DNA of 64,000 nucleotides from Marsupella aquatica. Its lineage: Eukaryota; Marchantiophyta. Under the pieces are notes generated by a model. That model saw nothing but the letters and a program-made list of their open reading frames with translations. It searched no databases and was not told the origin of the DNA. The number at the start of each line of letters is the position of its first letter. Positions within the stretch are counted from its first letter, which is position 1. Positions 11,570-22,629 of this stretch are shown in pieces. The translations under genes and the position numbers were made by a program. The stretch spans positions 21,886,001-21,950,000 of the forward strand of contig OZ316894.1 in the NCBI GenBank assembly GCA_973895155.1, given 5' to 3'.

Positions 11570-12335
11570 AGCGCCTGCCAGATTGTTGGTGGGTTTTGGA
11601 TTGGTGAGAGTGTCTCCCTTTGTTGTTCTTCAATAAGGTATGGAGGATTTTCCGCCCGCCAATGTAGCCCAAGAAACTGTTTAATCATGCATATCATAAC
11701 ATCTCCTGCATTATCTTCGCCTTCTCGTCGTAAGTTCTTTTGCATTGTTCAGATTTGCATTAGATTAGTTCAGATCATTTGCAGAGTCTCCTTGTTCTTG
11801 TGCATTTTTGTCACCATGAAATCCATGTACTCCGGTTCTGCTGCATAGTTGCCTGCGAGCTTTAGGCAAAGTGGACTTCATGACAGAGATTAATCTCCAT
11901 CCCACTTGAACCCGCCTGTATTTGTTTCTTGGTCAAAGCATTAGGTTGATTTTAGCTCTTTTTGCCTAAGTATGAGTTCTGCTGCCCTGTTTGAATACCA
12001 AGACATCTGTGTGTTCTAGTTTTGCTTATATCTGAACCTGTTCTCTTCTTGGTTTGGTCCAGCTATCATGAGAATCGCCTCTTGTTGTGTTCTTGTTGCA
12101 AACATTGATGGGCTGTTTTGTTTTGGTGAGATTATCTCCCTTTGTGCTTCTTCCAGAGGAGGATTGTCCGTCAATGTCGCCCAACATACTATTTAATTCC
12201 TGCATTTTTTTGCATCATGTCGATGCGCAGAATACCATTACCTGAATGTCTCTTGCATTCTGCAATTTTTTAGCCTTAGCACCATCACATCCATGTCTTT
12301 CGGTTCTGGCACTGTATAGTTTCAATATTACGTGG
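11570..12335 (+). repeat. Partial duplication in the leader of the MULE plus-strand gene
   Basis: About 11577-11850 and 12115-12330 share the same blocks in order: TTGGTGAGA...TCTCCCTTTGT, GGAGGATT...CCGCC/TCCGTC AATGT, then CCATG(T)...TCTGGTTC-type text ending CATAGTT/GTATAGTTT. They look like a diverged ~540-bp tandem duplication upstream of the first coding exon. The interval 11345-12490 is otherwise non-coding and probably holds the 5' UTR. Confidence 0.5.
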
Positions 12336-12490
12336 ATAACAGTGCAGGGACTGTTTCCATATGGCAGTTGAATCCTATCCATTAACAAGTGCAAAGCAGT
12401 ACAGGACAAAGGTCAAGGTCATAGGCTGGAGAGGTTGGGTTTGATTTTGAGCCCAACCAAGGTTCAAGCTCAGTTTCCATGGCGCCATGA

Positions 12491-15400
12491 ATGAGAAAAA
12501 TTCAGGTAGCAGAGGAAGAGAATCACTTCCGACATCGTGTTGATGCTGAAGGCAAGCATGTGTTTGTCTGCATAGCTGGTGCTCACAAGCCTCGGTCATT
12601 CTCTTCCTTTGCTGGTTTCCAAACCCACATGGACGTCACACACAAATTGGAGTTACCACCTGCATTATTGGAGGCGGGCCAACCTTGGTTGTATTCAAAA
12701 TCCAACTTCTCCACTCGGATTGCCAAGAAACATAAGGGCCATGGGCCAAATGCGAGGAAGGACAACAATGAGGCCTCTTGGAACCGGCTTTGATCTACTG
12801 TGCGACTTCGATGGAGACAGACAAAGTTGCAGAAGAAGACAATGCTAAAGAATAAGTATGGTCTTGCTGTAGATCAGCAGCTTGTTCCTTCCAAATCATT
12901 GCTCATTCGTGTCATCAAGCAAGTGTACATACGTGGAGGGCAGCCAAATGGTTGGTCATCCTTGTTGGATGACAATGTGTATGAGATGTTGCAAGACTCT
13001 GTGTCAGTTGTTGCAATTACTCCTATTCTATGTCGTTGGGTTGCTTCAATCCAAGAATTGCCGGTACTTCTACCTAGAGATCGCAAGTTACAGGCACTTC
13101 AACTAGATTGTCGTGTTCTGCCATGCATTTCCCCCCTGACGGATGTGGAGGTGCAACCTCTTGAGCTAATGCAGTTTGAAACTATTCGAGATTCTCTCAT
13201 TTCAAATGCCTTGAATTACTTGGCTCAGAAAAAAGCGCTTTTGCAGTGGAAGCATGACCCCAAAGAAGTCGACTTTGAAGCTGCATACCAGGATTACATG
13301 GAGTGGAAAGAAGAGCAAAAGCTTGTCAACATAGCCACAGCCACTAACAATTTGCTGCAGGAATACAAAGGTCGGGGCATGACCACTGAAGCTGCACAAA
13401 TAGAGGTATGACCTTCTTATTTTACTTCTTGCAATCTTTGCTTATTGTTTGTACATTCCATTCTCATCATATTGTCTGAACCATGTGCAGGCTGGACTAA
13501 ATGAAGAGTGGGAGGACACGTCTGACGATAGCGATTATGAGCCTGGGCCTGAGAAGTGGGGTCTATTGCTAAATGATGCTAATCAACAACCAGATGAGCC
13601 AAACACAGTATCTGAACCTGTCCTCAATACTTGAGTTGAGGACCCGCCTCTTGTACAAGATCGTATTGAGGTTCCTTCTCATGTTCAGGATGATGAAGAC
13701 AATGATCATCAAAATCCTTCTCATATTGAGGATTTAGACCATCTTATTGACCATCCTGTTCATGATCCTATTCAGGATCCTATTGACCATCCTGTTCAGG
13801 ATGATGAAGACAATAATCATCACAATCCTTCTCATGTTGAGGATTTAGACCATCTTATTGAGTATCCTGTTCATGATCCTATTCAGGACCCTATTGACTA
13901 TCCTGTTTAAGATCCCATTGACAATCCTATTCAGGATGTTCATGAACAAGGACTCAACTTTTCACAATAGTGTCACTTGGTTTCAAGCCTCCGAAATATT
14001 CTTTACGCCTATGGGGAGGGAGAGGACGACTACCCCCTCCAGGTCAGTCTTTGTTTCTTTGCTTCAATTACTTTTGGAATTTCTTTGCAAATTGTGAATA
14101 CATGAGCCTCATTGTATTTGGATGCTCCTTGTGTTCATTGCAAGAAGGAGTAGTATCGGAGACTATCTCGGAGTTCATAGCACCACCAACCCCTACACCA
14201 GAGACTCTACTCCCAGACTTCATAGCGCCAGTCGCAGCAACAACACCAGCCCCTGTACCGTGTATATTAGTCTCAGAGTCCTTACCACCACTTGCACCAG
14301 CACCACCAGCCATTGCACCATAGATTGTACTATTAGAGTCGGTACCAGTAGCCGCAGCACGACCACCACCACCAGCCCCTGCACCACAGATTGTAAGTCT
14401 CTAAAGTGCAAACTTGGAAGTCATTCAATTGCAATCTAGTCTGAATACTTAAACCCCAATGTCTTTTCACTCCCCTAAGCATTCATTTCATATATTGTAG
14501 GGACAAAGACAAAGGGGAAGGGGTGTACCACTGGAGTCCCCATCCCCAGTACAAAAAGTAGCACCATCCCCTCCAATGTCAACAAACCCCTTCCAGGTTT
14601 GCCTTTGTGTTTTTTGTAAAAACATATGTTTGCAATGCTTTGCAATGTTTGAATACAGCTGCCTCATTGTCTTCGCCGTGCACTGCATTTCTTCATTCTA
14701 GAGACGGAGCGGAAGGGCAAGTGGAGGGGTTGTAGCAGTGGAATCACCAGCACCAGCCCTCGCACCACGGATTGTAAGTCTCAGAAGTGCTTACTTGGAA
14801 GTCGTGCAATTGCAATCTAGCCTTCATACTTCAACCCCAATGTCTTTTCACTCCAAGGTTTTCCTTTGTGTTTTTGGTAAAAACATTTGTTTGCAATGCT
14901 TTGCAATGTCTGAATACATCTGCCTCATTGTCTTTGGTGTGCACTGCAATGTCTTCATTCTAGAGACGAAGCGGAAGGGCTCTTGGAGGGGTTGTAGCAG
15001 TGGAATCACCAGCACCAGCCCTCGCACCACGGATTGTAAGTCTCAGAAGTGCTTACTTGGAAGTCGTGCAATTGCAATCTAGCCTTCATACTTCAACCCC
15101 AATGTCTTTTCACTCCAAGGTTTTCCTTTGTGTTTTTGGTAAAAACATTTGTTTGCAATGCTTTGCAATGTCTGAATACATCTGCCTCATTGTCTTTGGT
15201 GTGCACTGCAATGTCTTCATTCTAGAGACGAAGCGAAAGGGCTCTTGGAGGGGTTGTAGCAGTGGAATCACCAGCACCAGCCCTCGCACCACAGATTGTA
15301 AGTCTCAAACGTGCTTACTTGCAAGTTTGAATACATCACCCTAATTGTCTTCTGCGTGCACTGCAATTTCTTCATTCTAGCCCGTGCACGGGAAAGAAAT

Positions 15401-16721
15401 TTGATATAGGTCAACCTGGTTTAATTTGCCTTCCTGTACAAGGCCACATTCCTTTCTATTCATATTACTTTGCAAGGGTTAAATACACAACCCTTGGTGT
15501 ATTCAAGTCAGTTAATGATATTCTCCATTGTAGAGAGGAAGTAGAAGGGGAAGGGGTGTATCAGCAGTGCCCCCAAAACCAGCACCAGCACCAGCACCAA
15601 CAAGCAACCCCTCCCAGGTATGTCTTCATGTACCAGGCTAATTTCCTTATCAAACTGCTTTGCAGGGAGTGAATACACAACCCTCACTGTCTTCTATGTC
15701 AATTAATAATTTTGTTCATTGTAGGGAGGAAGACAAAGGGGAAGGGATGTGTCAGCAATGTCCTCAGCACCAGTGGCACTAGCAATCCCAGTACCAGCAA
15801 CCGACCCCTCCAAGGTATGCCTTTGTGTCTTAGGCCACATAATTGAATTCCTTCTCATCAGCGGCGTCCAATTGTTGAGTAATGTGAATACTTCTTTGTC
15901 AATGTCTTTTGATGTTGCTTTGGATTGTAGGAAGGGCAACAACGGGAAAAAGCAAGCAAAAGGTGAAAAGGAAAGGGAAATTTGGTGGAGCAATCCCTTG
16001 CACCTGCCCCAACCCCTATCCCAACAAATGAACACTCAGCCCCTGCCCCTGTAACAACACCAACACATGCACCTGCCGATATCCCTGGACCACCACTAGC
16101 ACATGCCTCTACACCATGACCAGTAGAAGCACCAGCCCCTATACCAGTGCCAACACCAGGCCCTATACCGGCTACAAACTCCTCACAGGTATGCCTAAGG
16201 GTGCAACAGCAAAATTCCTCTGCTTCATTGTGGAATGTAAATACCTCTTTGTCCATGTATTCTAATGTCTTTGTGGGTTGTAGGTACCACAAGGAGGAGC
16301 TACTTTGTCCTTAGTACCTGTTCCTGTCTCAAGGAAGAGGAAGGAGGCCTCTAAATCAAGCAAGGGTATGATCCAGGCATTGCAGGTTGTTCCTCTATTG
16401 GCAGTCAACCCCAAAACAAAAGTAGTGTTTTTGCACCCCGAAGATGATGACTTAGCAACATCAGAAGTTGAAGACAGAGCACTGAGAGGCAAGCAAAAGC
16501 AAAGTAAAAGCGCGACAAGTAGAGGGGAGGGGCAAGGGAGAGGAAGAGGAGCACCTTCTACTCGACCAACTCCCTTGCATGAAATCCCGCTAGGTGATGG
16601 TGACAATGTAGACACATTTGGGCCATCACAACTTTTGCATGACTCCCAAATGACTGCTTCACAAGATACATTCAGGGAGGTTATTGACCAACTCCCACAC
16701 CCTTCCCAATATGTTGACTGA
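12491..16721 (+). pseudogene. MULE second gene, multi-exon, function unknown (RG/Pro-Ala-rich modules)
   Basis: I do not recognise this family. Exon 1 (12491-13405) starts MRKIQVAEEE, has a C2H2-like finger of CHHH type (C-x4-H ... QTHMDVTH), then a helical region with WKHDPKEVDF. Exon 2 starts at 13491 (GLNEEWEDTSDDSDYEPGP) and runs into an acidic His/Pro/Asp repeat. Later exons inferred from AG/GT borders and frame are: one ending 14042, then 14145-14392, 14501-14596, 14702-14773, 14964-15035, 15226-15297, 15534-15617, 15725-15814, 15931-16188 and 16284-16721. From 14501 onward all are phase 0 and multiples of three. Most encode a short RG-rich start and a Pro/Ala-rich end; the last has a basic SRKRKE run and RGRG. 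In-frame stops lie at 12791, 13632, 13908, 14321, 15964 and 16117, each one C-to-T step from CGA, CAG or CAA. Its position matches mudrB of MuDR, but there is no visible sequence resemblance. Confidence 0.65.
14702..15297 (+). repeat. Tandem 262-bp exon+intron units
   Basis: A 72-bp exon-like block and the following ~190-bp intron are repeated with a 262-bp period: exons at 14702-14773, 14964-15035 and 15226-15297. The first two full units are nearly identical. Each exon has a TTCTAG acceptor and GTAAGTCTC donor and encodes 24 residues beginning RRS and ending LAPRI or LAPQI. A more diverged relative of the intron follows the exon ending at 14392. Confidence 0.9.
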
Positions 16722-16976
16722 GTGTGGACGCCCTTCCTGTGTGGTACTAAGCCATTTTTGTGGTAGCTTCAGTGGTCTTTAGATGCAATGTAGCTTGAGG
16801 TAGCTTCAGATACAATGTAGCTTCATTGGAAGGCAAGGAGGCCCATGACACATCTACACTGCAAGGTCACAACTCGACTTGCAACTTGTACTGGAAACAT
16901 TTATGAATAAAAAGCAAGTTGCATTCACTATGTTCTGATGTATAAAAGTTATTCATTCTGCTGGATACTACCTTCA
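16722..16976. other. Convergent region downstream of the plus-strand MULE gene
   Basis: This holds the presumed 3' UTR of the plus-strand gene, including a short duplication of a TGTAGCTT(C/G)A word. No coding sequence is seen. Confidence 0.45.
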
Positions 16977-17413
16977 GTTTTGGAAGACATTGTTCACATT
17001 GTCTTCGCACCACACTTAGCCATTTTTCCAATGACAGGATATTCTGCTTCAAGAAGCCATTTGAGCAGGGGTAAATGGTGGATGTTGTGGGTTTTGGAAG
17101 ACATTGTCCATATTGTCTTCGCACCACACTTAGCCATTTTGCCAACGACACGATATTCTGCTTCAAGAAGCCATTTGAGTAGGGGTAAATGGTGGATGTT
17201 GCGGGTTTTGGAAGACATTGTCCATATTGTCTTCGCACCACACTTAGCCATTTTGCCAACGACACGATATTCTGCTTCAAGAAGCCATTTGAGTAGGGGT
17301 AAATGGTGGATGTTGCGGGTTTTGGAAGACATTGTCCATATTGTCTTCGCACCACACTTAGCCATTTTGCCAACGACACGATATTCTACTTCAAGAAGCC
17401 ATTTGAGCAGGGG
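16977..17413 (-). repeat. 114-bp tandem array in the MULE, four copies
   Basis: Four units begin at 16977, 17091, 17205 and 17319. The last three are almost identical and the first is more diverged. Each contains GAAGACA and TGTCTTC about ten bases apart, an imperfect inverted repeat. Because 114 is divisible by three, long frames stay open on both strands. A related ~109-bp array occupies the same place downstream of the homologous gene end in the 4.6-kb relic, where the frames are broken, so the array is probably non-coding. Confidence 0.9.
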
Positions 17414-17608
17414 TACGTAAATGGCCAACACTAGTGGTTTCACACAAGATGCACGTGAGAACTGCAAAAAAGTTTCAAAATTTGTATAACATCTCAAAAT
17501 TGTTGGAGTACAATGTTGTTGTAGACTTCAATGTCTGCAATTGAAGCAAAATTGCAATTGCTACTTCCTGTGAGCTATTATTTGAACTTGTTACCATTGT
17601 GGTGTAAA

Positions 17609-18165
17609 CTAAGTCAAGAGCTCATTGCTACAAAATACTTCATGCCCAGACTCATCTACTCCAAGCAACTCATCATTAACTCTATGACCATCTGCTTTGA
17701 TAGGAGCCCTCCATTGTGCACCCATTGCACTGAATTGTCGTTGAAGCCATGCCTCTACCTCAGAATGGGACCTAAAAGACTTGTGACTAGCTCCACTGAA
17801 TCCGCTCACCTGACATTCTGCCTCCTCCCAAGTACGATATATTCCAAGACTGCGCCCCCTAGCAATGGCATACCATTTTTTCTTTGAGGTAGAGCCTAGA
17901 TCACAATTGTATGGAAGAGCAATTGACTTAGAGCGAGAGGAGAAAGTATGTGATTGTAATTTCACCCTTGTGGCAGGCTGAGTTTGCGCAATGTCAACCA
18001 ATTGTGCTTGTGAGGCTGACGAAGATGGACCTGCATTAGCACCCTGGCGCCGAGCCGATACAGGTTTTGGTGGGCCAACAACAGCCACTACAGGGGAATC
18101 GTGACCCTCTGATTTTGATGTCGCTGTACTTTGAGCAAGGGGAGGCAGCCCATCTCGATTCCACA
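17609..18165 (-). CDS. RNase H1-type hybrid-binding-domain (viroplasmin) protein carried by the MULE
   Basis: The frame is intact to its TAG at 17609. A disordered Ser/Pro/Ala-rich N-terminal part is followed, near 17740-17890, by a domain with KKKWYAIARGRSLGIY, a conserved Trp in RTWEEAE, VSGFSGA and a KSF motif. This is the RNA:DNA-hybrid-binding domain found at the N-terminus of RNase H1 and in caulimovirus viroplasmin. There is no RNase H catalytic domain. The start is uncertain: the likely exon border is the TTGTCTTCAG acceptor ending at 18166, so an upstream exon is expected near 18300-18550, where a CT-rich, promoter-like stretch lies. It lies downstream of the transposase gene on the same strand and could be a separate gene or an alternative 3' exon. 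The role is inferred only: binding hybrids, R-loops or element RNA. The end of a homologue survives at 4568-4651. Confidence 0.8.
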
Positions 18166-18763
18166 CTGAAGACAAACACAAAATCCGTTCCAACATGCGA
18201 TGGAGGAAGAAGAGTAGTGCACTCAAACCTACAAATATGGTCCATATGGCGAACCCCAATGCCCAAAACAACTGAACTACAAATCAACACTGCCTTCATT
18301 GAACTTTGCCATTGCCAAATGGCAATCCTGTCCTTGGCGCTGTAGTTGTCGCTCTCCTGTCCCTGGCACTCTCGCTCTCTCTGGCGCTCTCGGGCGCTGC
18401 ACAAGTTTACACTGGTCTCCTAATACCTCCTCCCTTTGTTGTCACTCACGTGGACGACTTCAAAGACTCCGCTTTAGTCCACTCGCCAAACGTGCACATT
18501 CTCCATGGAACACTCTATGTCGACCAACGGTCTCGCGCGCCAGTATCATTGCGGAAGTAGATTCAAATTTGAAGACATTATGGTCAATGTCTTCAATATC
18601 AATGAAGGAAGTTAAGAAGACAACATGGTCGCTATCTTCAAGTGCAAGGATGGAAGATAAACGGGAAGACAACATGAATATGTTGTATTCATCAGAGAAT
18701 AATGGTGGGAAAAAGTGACAAGAGTCTGTTTTGATGCACAACCAAAGTTCAGTAATAAAGTAA

Positions 18764-21700
18764 CTAGTAAGGTTCAGTAATATCAACATGATATTGTGAC
18801 CCAAATCCCTGACACTCTATTGCAGCCTCATTGGCCAATTCCATGCACCTATCAATGAAAGCTTGTGGCAATTGTTGTTCACTATTTGGGAGAAGGGGCT
18901 GAGGCACAATGCTCTGGATTGGTCATGTGCCTGCTGTTGGTGCTGTCGATTCAATACTATATTCAGTCTATAGTAGTTGGTCTTCCCAAGGAAAGGGTGA
19001 CACAAGTGGGTGCTCCAAATTGACTGCATCACCATTATCCACCTGCATATGAAGGCAACTTTAAAATTTGTCCCTAGCATGAGACCACACATGCATGAAG
19101 CCCACAAGTAATGATATATACTTGTAAGAAGACTGTTAATGTTGGAATCCTTACTCTTGCCGGATGTATTGGCGTCACACTATGGACTTTATCACAAGAT
19201 CTTCGATTATGTCCAACCTGCCCACACTTACTGCACCTGCACTTCCCAGTGTTAGGCCCCGCTTTCTTTGCCCTCGATTGAACTTGAACAATTGGAAGTC
19301 CAGCAAGTGTTTGCTGTTGAAAAAGGTTCCACCCTGTTTGGATCATCATCTAGTGGATATCTCAAGAATAGTTGTCCAAGGGAGTCAATCACTGATTCTT
19401 TGCCTTCTCCAAGAGCCCTAGGTGGATGCCTCCCTCCACAACCCTGTTCGATGCGGACCATTCTATGTCTGCCCCTTTTCACAGCAGCCACAGGAGCAAC
19501 ACAATTTGGACTTGGCATTAAGTCTGATACAATAAAGCTAGGTAAAACATTGTCATACAAAGCCCTAATTGAAGCAGTCCGCCAACATTTGTGAAAATGA
19601 GTAGAAAAATTTCTGCCTTCCTGGTCATCCCAAGCCATTATATGCTCACATGGCCACACCATCTCTTGCAGCTCCCAACAAGTGCAACATTTCTTTGGTG
19701 ACAGTGACACTAGATACTCCTCACTTTGGGATGTAGTTTGAACCTTGGCTGTGGACGCACCATCATCAAACACCTGAGCATATGAAAACTTGGATATAAT
19801 TACAAAACTATTCAAATAAAGAATACATTCATACTAGTGTATTTTAATTCAACACCGAGCTATTAAGAAGACATTGATGTTACAGTATATACAGAACACA
19901 TAGCTAGTAATGCATACACAAGACCAGGCATGAAGATTACCTGCCATTGACCAAACATCTTGAGATTCTTGTTGTACCTGACCAGGGCTAGAATAGTGAG
20001 TACTTCCTATCTCGCCAACGCAACTGCTTTCCTTTCTTTAAACTTTTGCTGAACATATACCCACATGCGCTCCATCAACTTGCAAGGAGCAAATTCGCGC
20101 AAGGGGAGTAAGCCTGAATTTTCTTGCTCAGTAGGGTTGCTTGTAACCTTTGCCATGCGGGGAAGTGCCTGGCATAAAGTTTTGCATCAAAACTTCTGAC
20201 GTAGTCTACAGCATTTGCATTCTCATGTGCCTTGACGAACTCTGCCAGTCGCTTCAAACATGCTTCAAATTTGATAAGGTTCACAGGGGAAACATTGATG
20301 TTAATGTATACAATCATGTCATACACAGAGAAAACATTTGCGTGAGTGATATGTACTTCACATTTTGTATTCGAGGAGAGGTAATATTACTGTATTGAAC
20401 ACTGAGTATGCGGTGTATACATAAGAAGACAAATGTATGTAGAATCAAAGCAATGAAGGTTTTTGGACTTACTGTCTTTCATCGTTGGCATATATGCATC
20501 CTGTAAAAATATCTACTGCTGCTTTGCCATGTCTGTTCTTGACATTAGCTCTCAGGTGGTTTGCACATGCTGCATGTATCTTACCTGGCCATACGTAACT
20601 CACAGCGGCAAGTAGACCTTTCTGTCGGTCTGATATGAGTGGCATGTGAGGCGATTCAATGCCGTACAGTGATCTATCTACCAATTCCAGAAACCAGATC
20701 CAATTATCTGTGTTCTCAACTGGAGCTACTGCGTAACATAGAATCAATCCTTGGCCATTTCCATCCAAACATGTAGCTAAGAACAGTTGAGTGGGGTACT
20801 TCCTGTTCTTTGTATGACATGCATCAAGAGAGATGAGAGGTTGAATGTAGGTACATGCTTTTCGTGTAGCTGATGGGCAAATGAAAGCTCGACAGAAAAT
20901 GTTGGAGTTTTCCATTGGGGACCAGACTGCCACTGCACCAGGGTCAGTCTCTCTCACCCTGACAATTAATGCCGGAATCATTTGAAACGCATCTTCCTGC
21001 CCACCAAGCTGCAGATCCCATACATAGTCTTTGGCTCGCCACATTTGGTGGTAAGTGCTGTTCTTTTTATAATCCCCTTGAAATCCACAGAGTAGTTCTT
21101 TGACCGGCACCTTCAGATTTCTACACACTCTAGGCGCCAGTGTGTCTCCTAACCACACTGCCTTTTGTGTTGGGCCCCTCCACTTGTGTTTAGATGTTGG
21201 ACAATTGTGTTTCAGCTCACACACAGTAATGATATGAGCCCCGTTGTGAGCTTGCCTGTGACATCGGACCCTGAATGGGCAGTAGGCTGAACAATCAAAA
21301 CCATCTTCATCGTACTCTGGTGGGGGCTTAAACCTAGAAAACTCCCCGCATACTCCTGTGGTAGAAATCTTCTTGACTTTTACCGTGCCAAGGGCATGTG
21401 ACCCAGGTAGCCACACACTGCTATGCTGCACTACTGTGTGTGGTTTCTTTGCCATTGTTGTGTTCCTGTGGAGACAGTTTGGATCCAGAGGTCCAAGGGG
21501 TGCACGAACCTCCTATTGCAATCCACACAGAACATATTCATGTTATTGTATATGGAAACACAGAAGACAGTGGTGTCATTGCATACAAAATACACACCAC
21601 AATGGGGATGTTTATATGAAACATAGAAGACACTCATGACATCGTATACAAAACATTGATGGTAAAATGCAAAGAAGACATTCCGGTTGAGGTATACCTG

Positions 21701-22629
21701 TGGAGCATTTGTGAGAACGATTGCTCCAGACTGGTTTGTTGATCTTGCCATCTGTTGAATAGCAATTTGAAACTCACGGTCTTCCATCTGCAATGGCAGC
21801 ACAAACATACCATGCATCAAAACATAGAGTGACAAGTATTACATTTCTAACGGTCCTTCAAAAAAACCACAATGATATAGGTATGGACTCTTGAAAAGCT
21901 TTACCTCTTCCGCTGTCAATAATGGTTCTGCATAGGCATTGTGTGACCTTTGTGTCCCCCTTGGTTTGGATGTCATTCCTCTGTCACGGAACCCACTATA
22001 CTCATCGTAACGACTGTTATAGTGCCAATCTAATTCATGTTCATCTTCATCATCCAATTCATGGATATACAGTGAATCTTCATCTTCTAAACTATCACTA
22101 CATTCAGAACTGTCTGGCCCGGGTCTGATGTCACCACTTGACTTCCTTTCATGTCGATGAGCAATCTTACTAAATCGGCAAACCCTTGTTCGAAAATTGG
22201 GGGCGGTTTTAAGTCTATACACTACTCGGCCATGCATCACAGCCCATGAGTCCAAACATCTATCAAATATATCAAAATTGCTAAAACGCTCGCCTAGATG
22301 AATGCGGGCCGCCTTTGCTTCCACTGCAAAGAGCATTGTAGAATACATAATGAAGAACGTCTACCGGTGCAAAACTTATGATTCATACGGGAGCAACTTC
22401 AACTTCATACTTAAGCCAAACAAATCCTCCAATTTATACTAACTTGAAGCACAATAGATTCACCTTCTTCGGGACTCTTCCCATCCAGGATTGATTTCAG
22501 ATTTTTCAGATGTCTTCGTGTTGTTCCCCGCCTTGCTCTTTGTGGTGATTGCCTGTCAGAATCGGGAATGTCCACCTCACAGACATCCCCTCGACGCCAA
22601 AGATTGATGTCACTTACATCATCTGCCAT
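18764..22629 (-). pseudogene. mudrA: MuDR-type (mudrA-like) MULE transposase, disrupted
   Basis: Exons inferred from splice sites and frame: 22629-22440, 22323-21905, 21787-21698, 21512-20473, one ending 19941 (start unresolved, about 20260-20190), 19773-19155 and 19042-18764. The N-terminal MuDR DNA-binding region spans exons 2-4 (VCRF ... CPFRVRCH ... LKHNC) around an acidic insert. The DDE core has LISLDACHT near 20820, LISDRQKGL near 20630, HAACANHL near 20570, and a candidate Glu in RLAEF. A SWIM finger (CTCWELQ ... PCEHIMAW) is in exon 6, followed by a CX2CX4HX4C knuckle (CSKCGQVGHNRRSC). About 980 residues are expected. Defects are a frameshift near 20080, TAG at 20007, a one-base-type frameshift near 19320 (exon length 619), TAG at 18968 and TGA at 18923. 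Transcription would start in the right TIR. It catalyses cut-and-paste transposition in intact relatives. Confidence 0.85.
19850..21690 (-). repeat. Diverged GAAGACA-containing short repeats in transposase introns
   Basis: The introns at 21513-21697, 20270-20472 and 19774-19940 hold short diverged units of about 35-60 bp. They are built around GAAGACA followed by TG.TGT.A and GTATAC-like text (for example at 21562, 21628, 21674, 20428 and 19869). The same GAAGACA/TGTCTTC word recurs in the 114-bp array, near 18575-18670, and in introns of the plus-strand gene. Confidence 0.55.

Noticed and set aside
13858-14439. Alternative frames with Thr/Ser-rich repeats in the MULE plus gene
   Set aside because: Shadow frames of the Pro/Ala-rich exon at 14145-14392, whose own frame matches its splice phases and the neighbouring modules.
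16867-17497. Long open frames of 160-170 codons on both strands with repeated peptides
   Set aside because: They arise because the 114-bp tandem unit is divisible by three; the homologous array at 5.0-5.3 kb has no such frames.
18460-18804. 114-codon minus-strand frame between the transposase and the hybrid-binding gene
   Set aside because: It overlaps the true transposase tail in another frame and contains GAAGACA-type spacer repeats; no domain.
21431-21697. Extension of the third transposase exon into a long minus-strand frame
   Set aside because: The extra part is intronic GAAGACA repeat text; the GTATAC donor at 21697 and the acceptor at 21513 keep the conserved frame.
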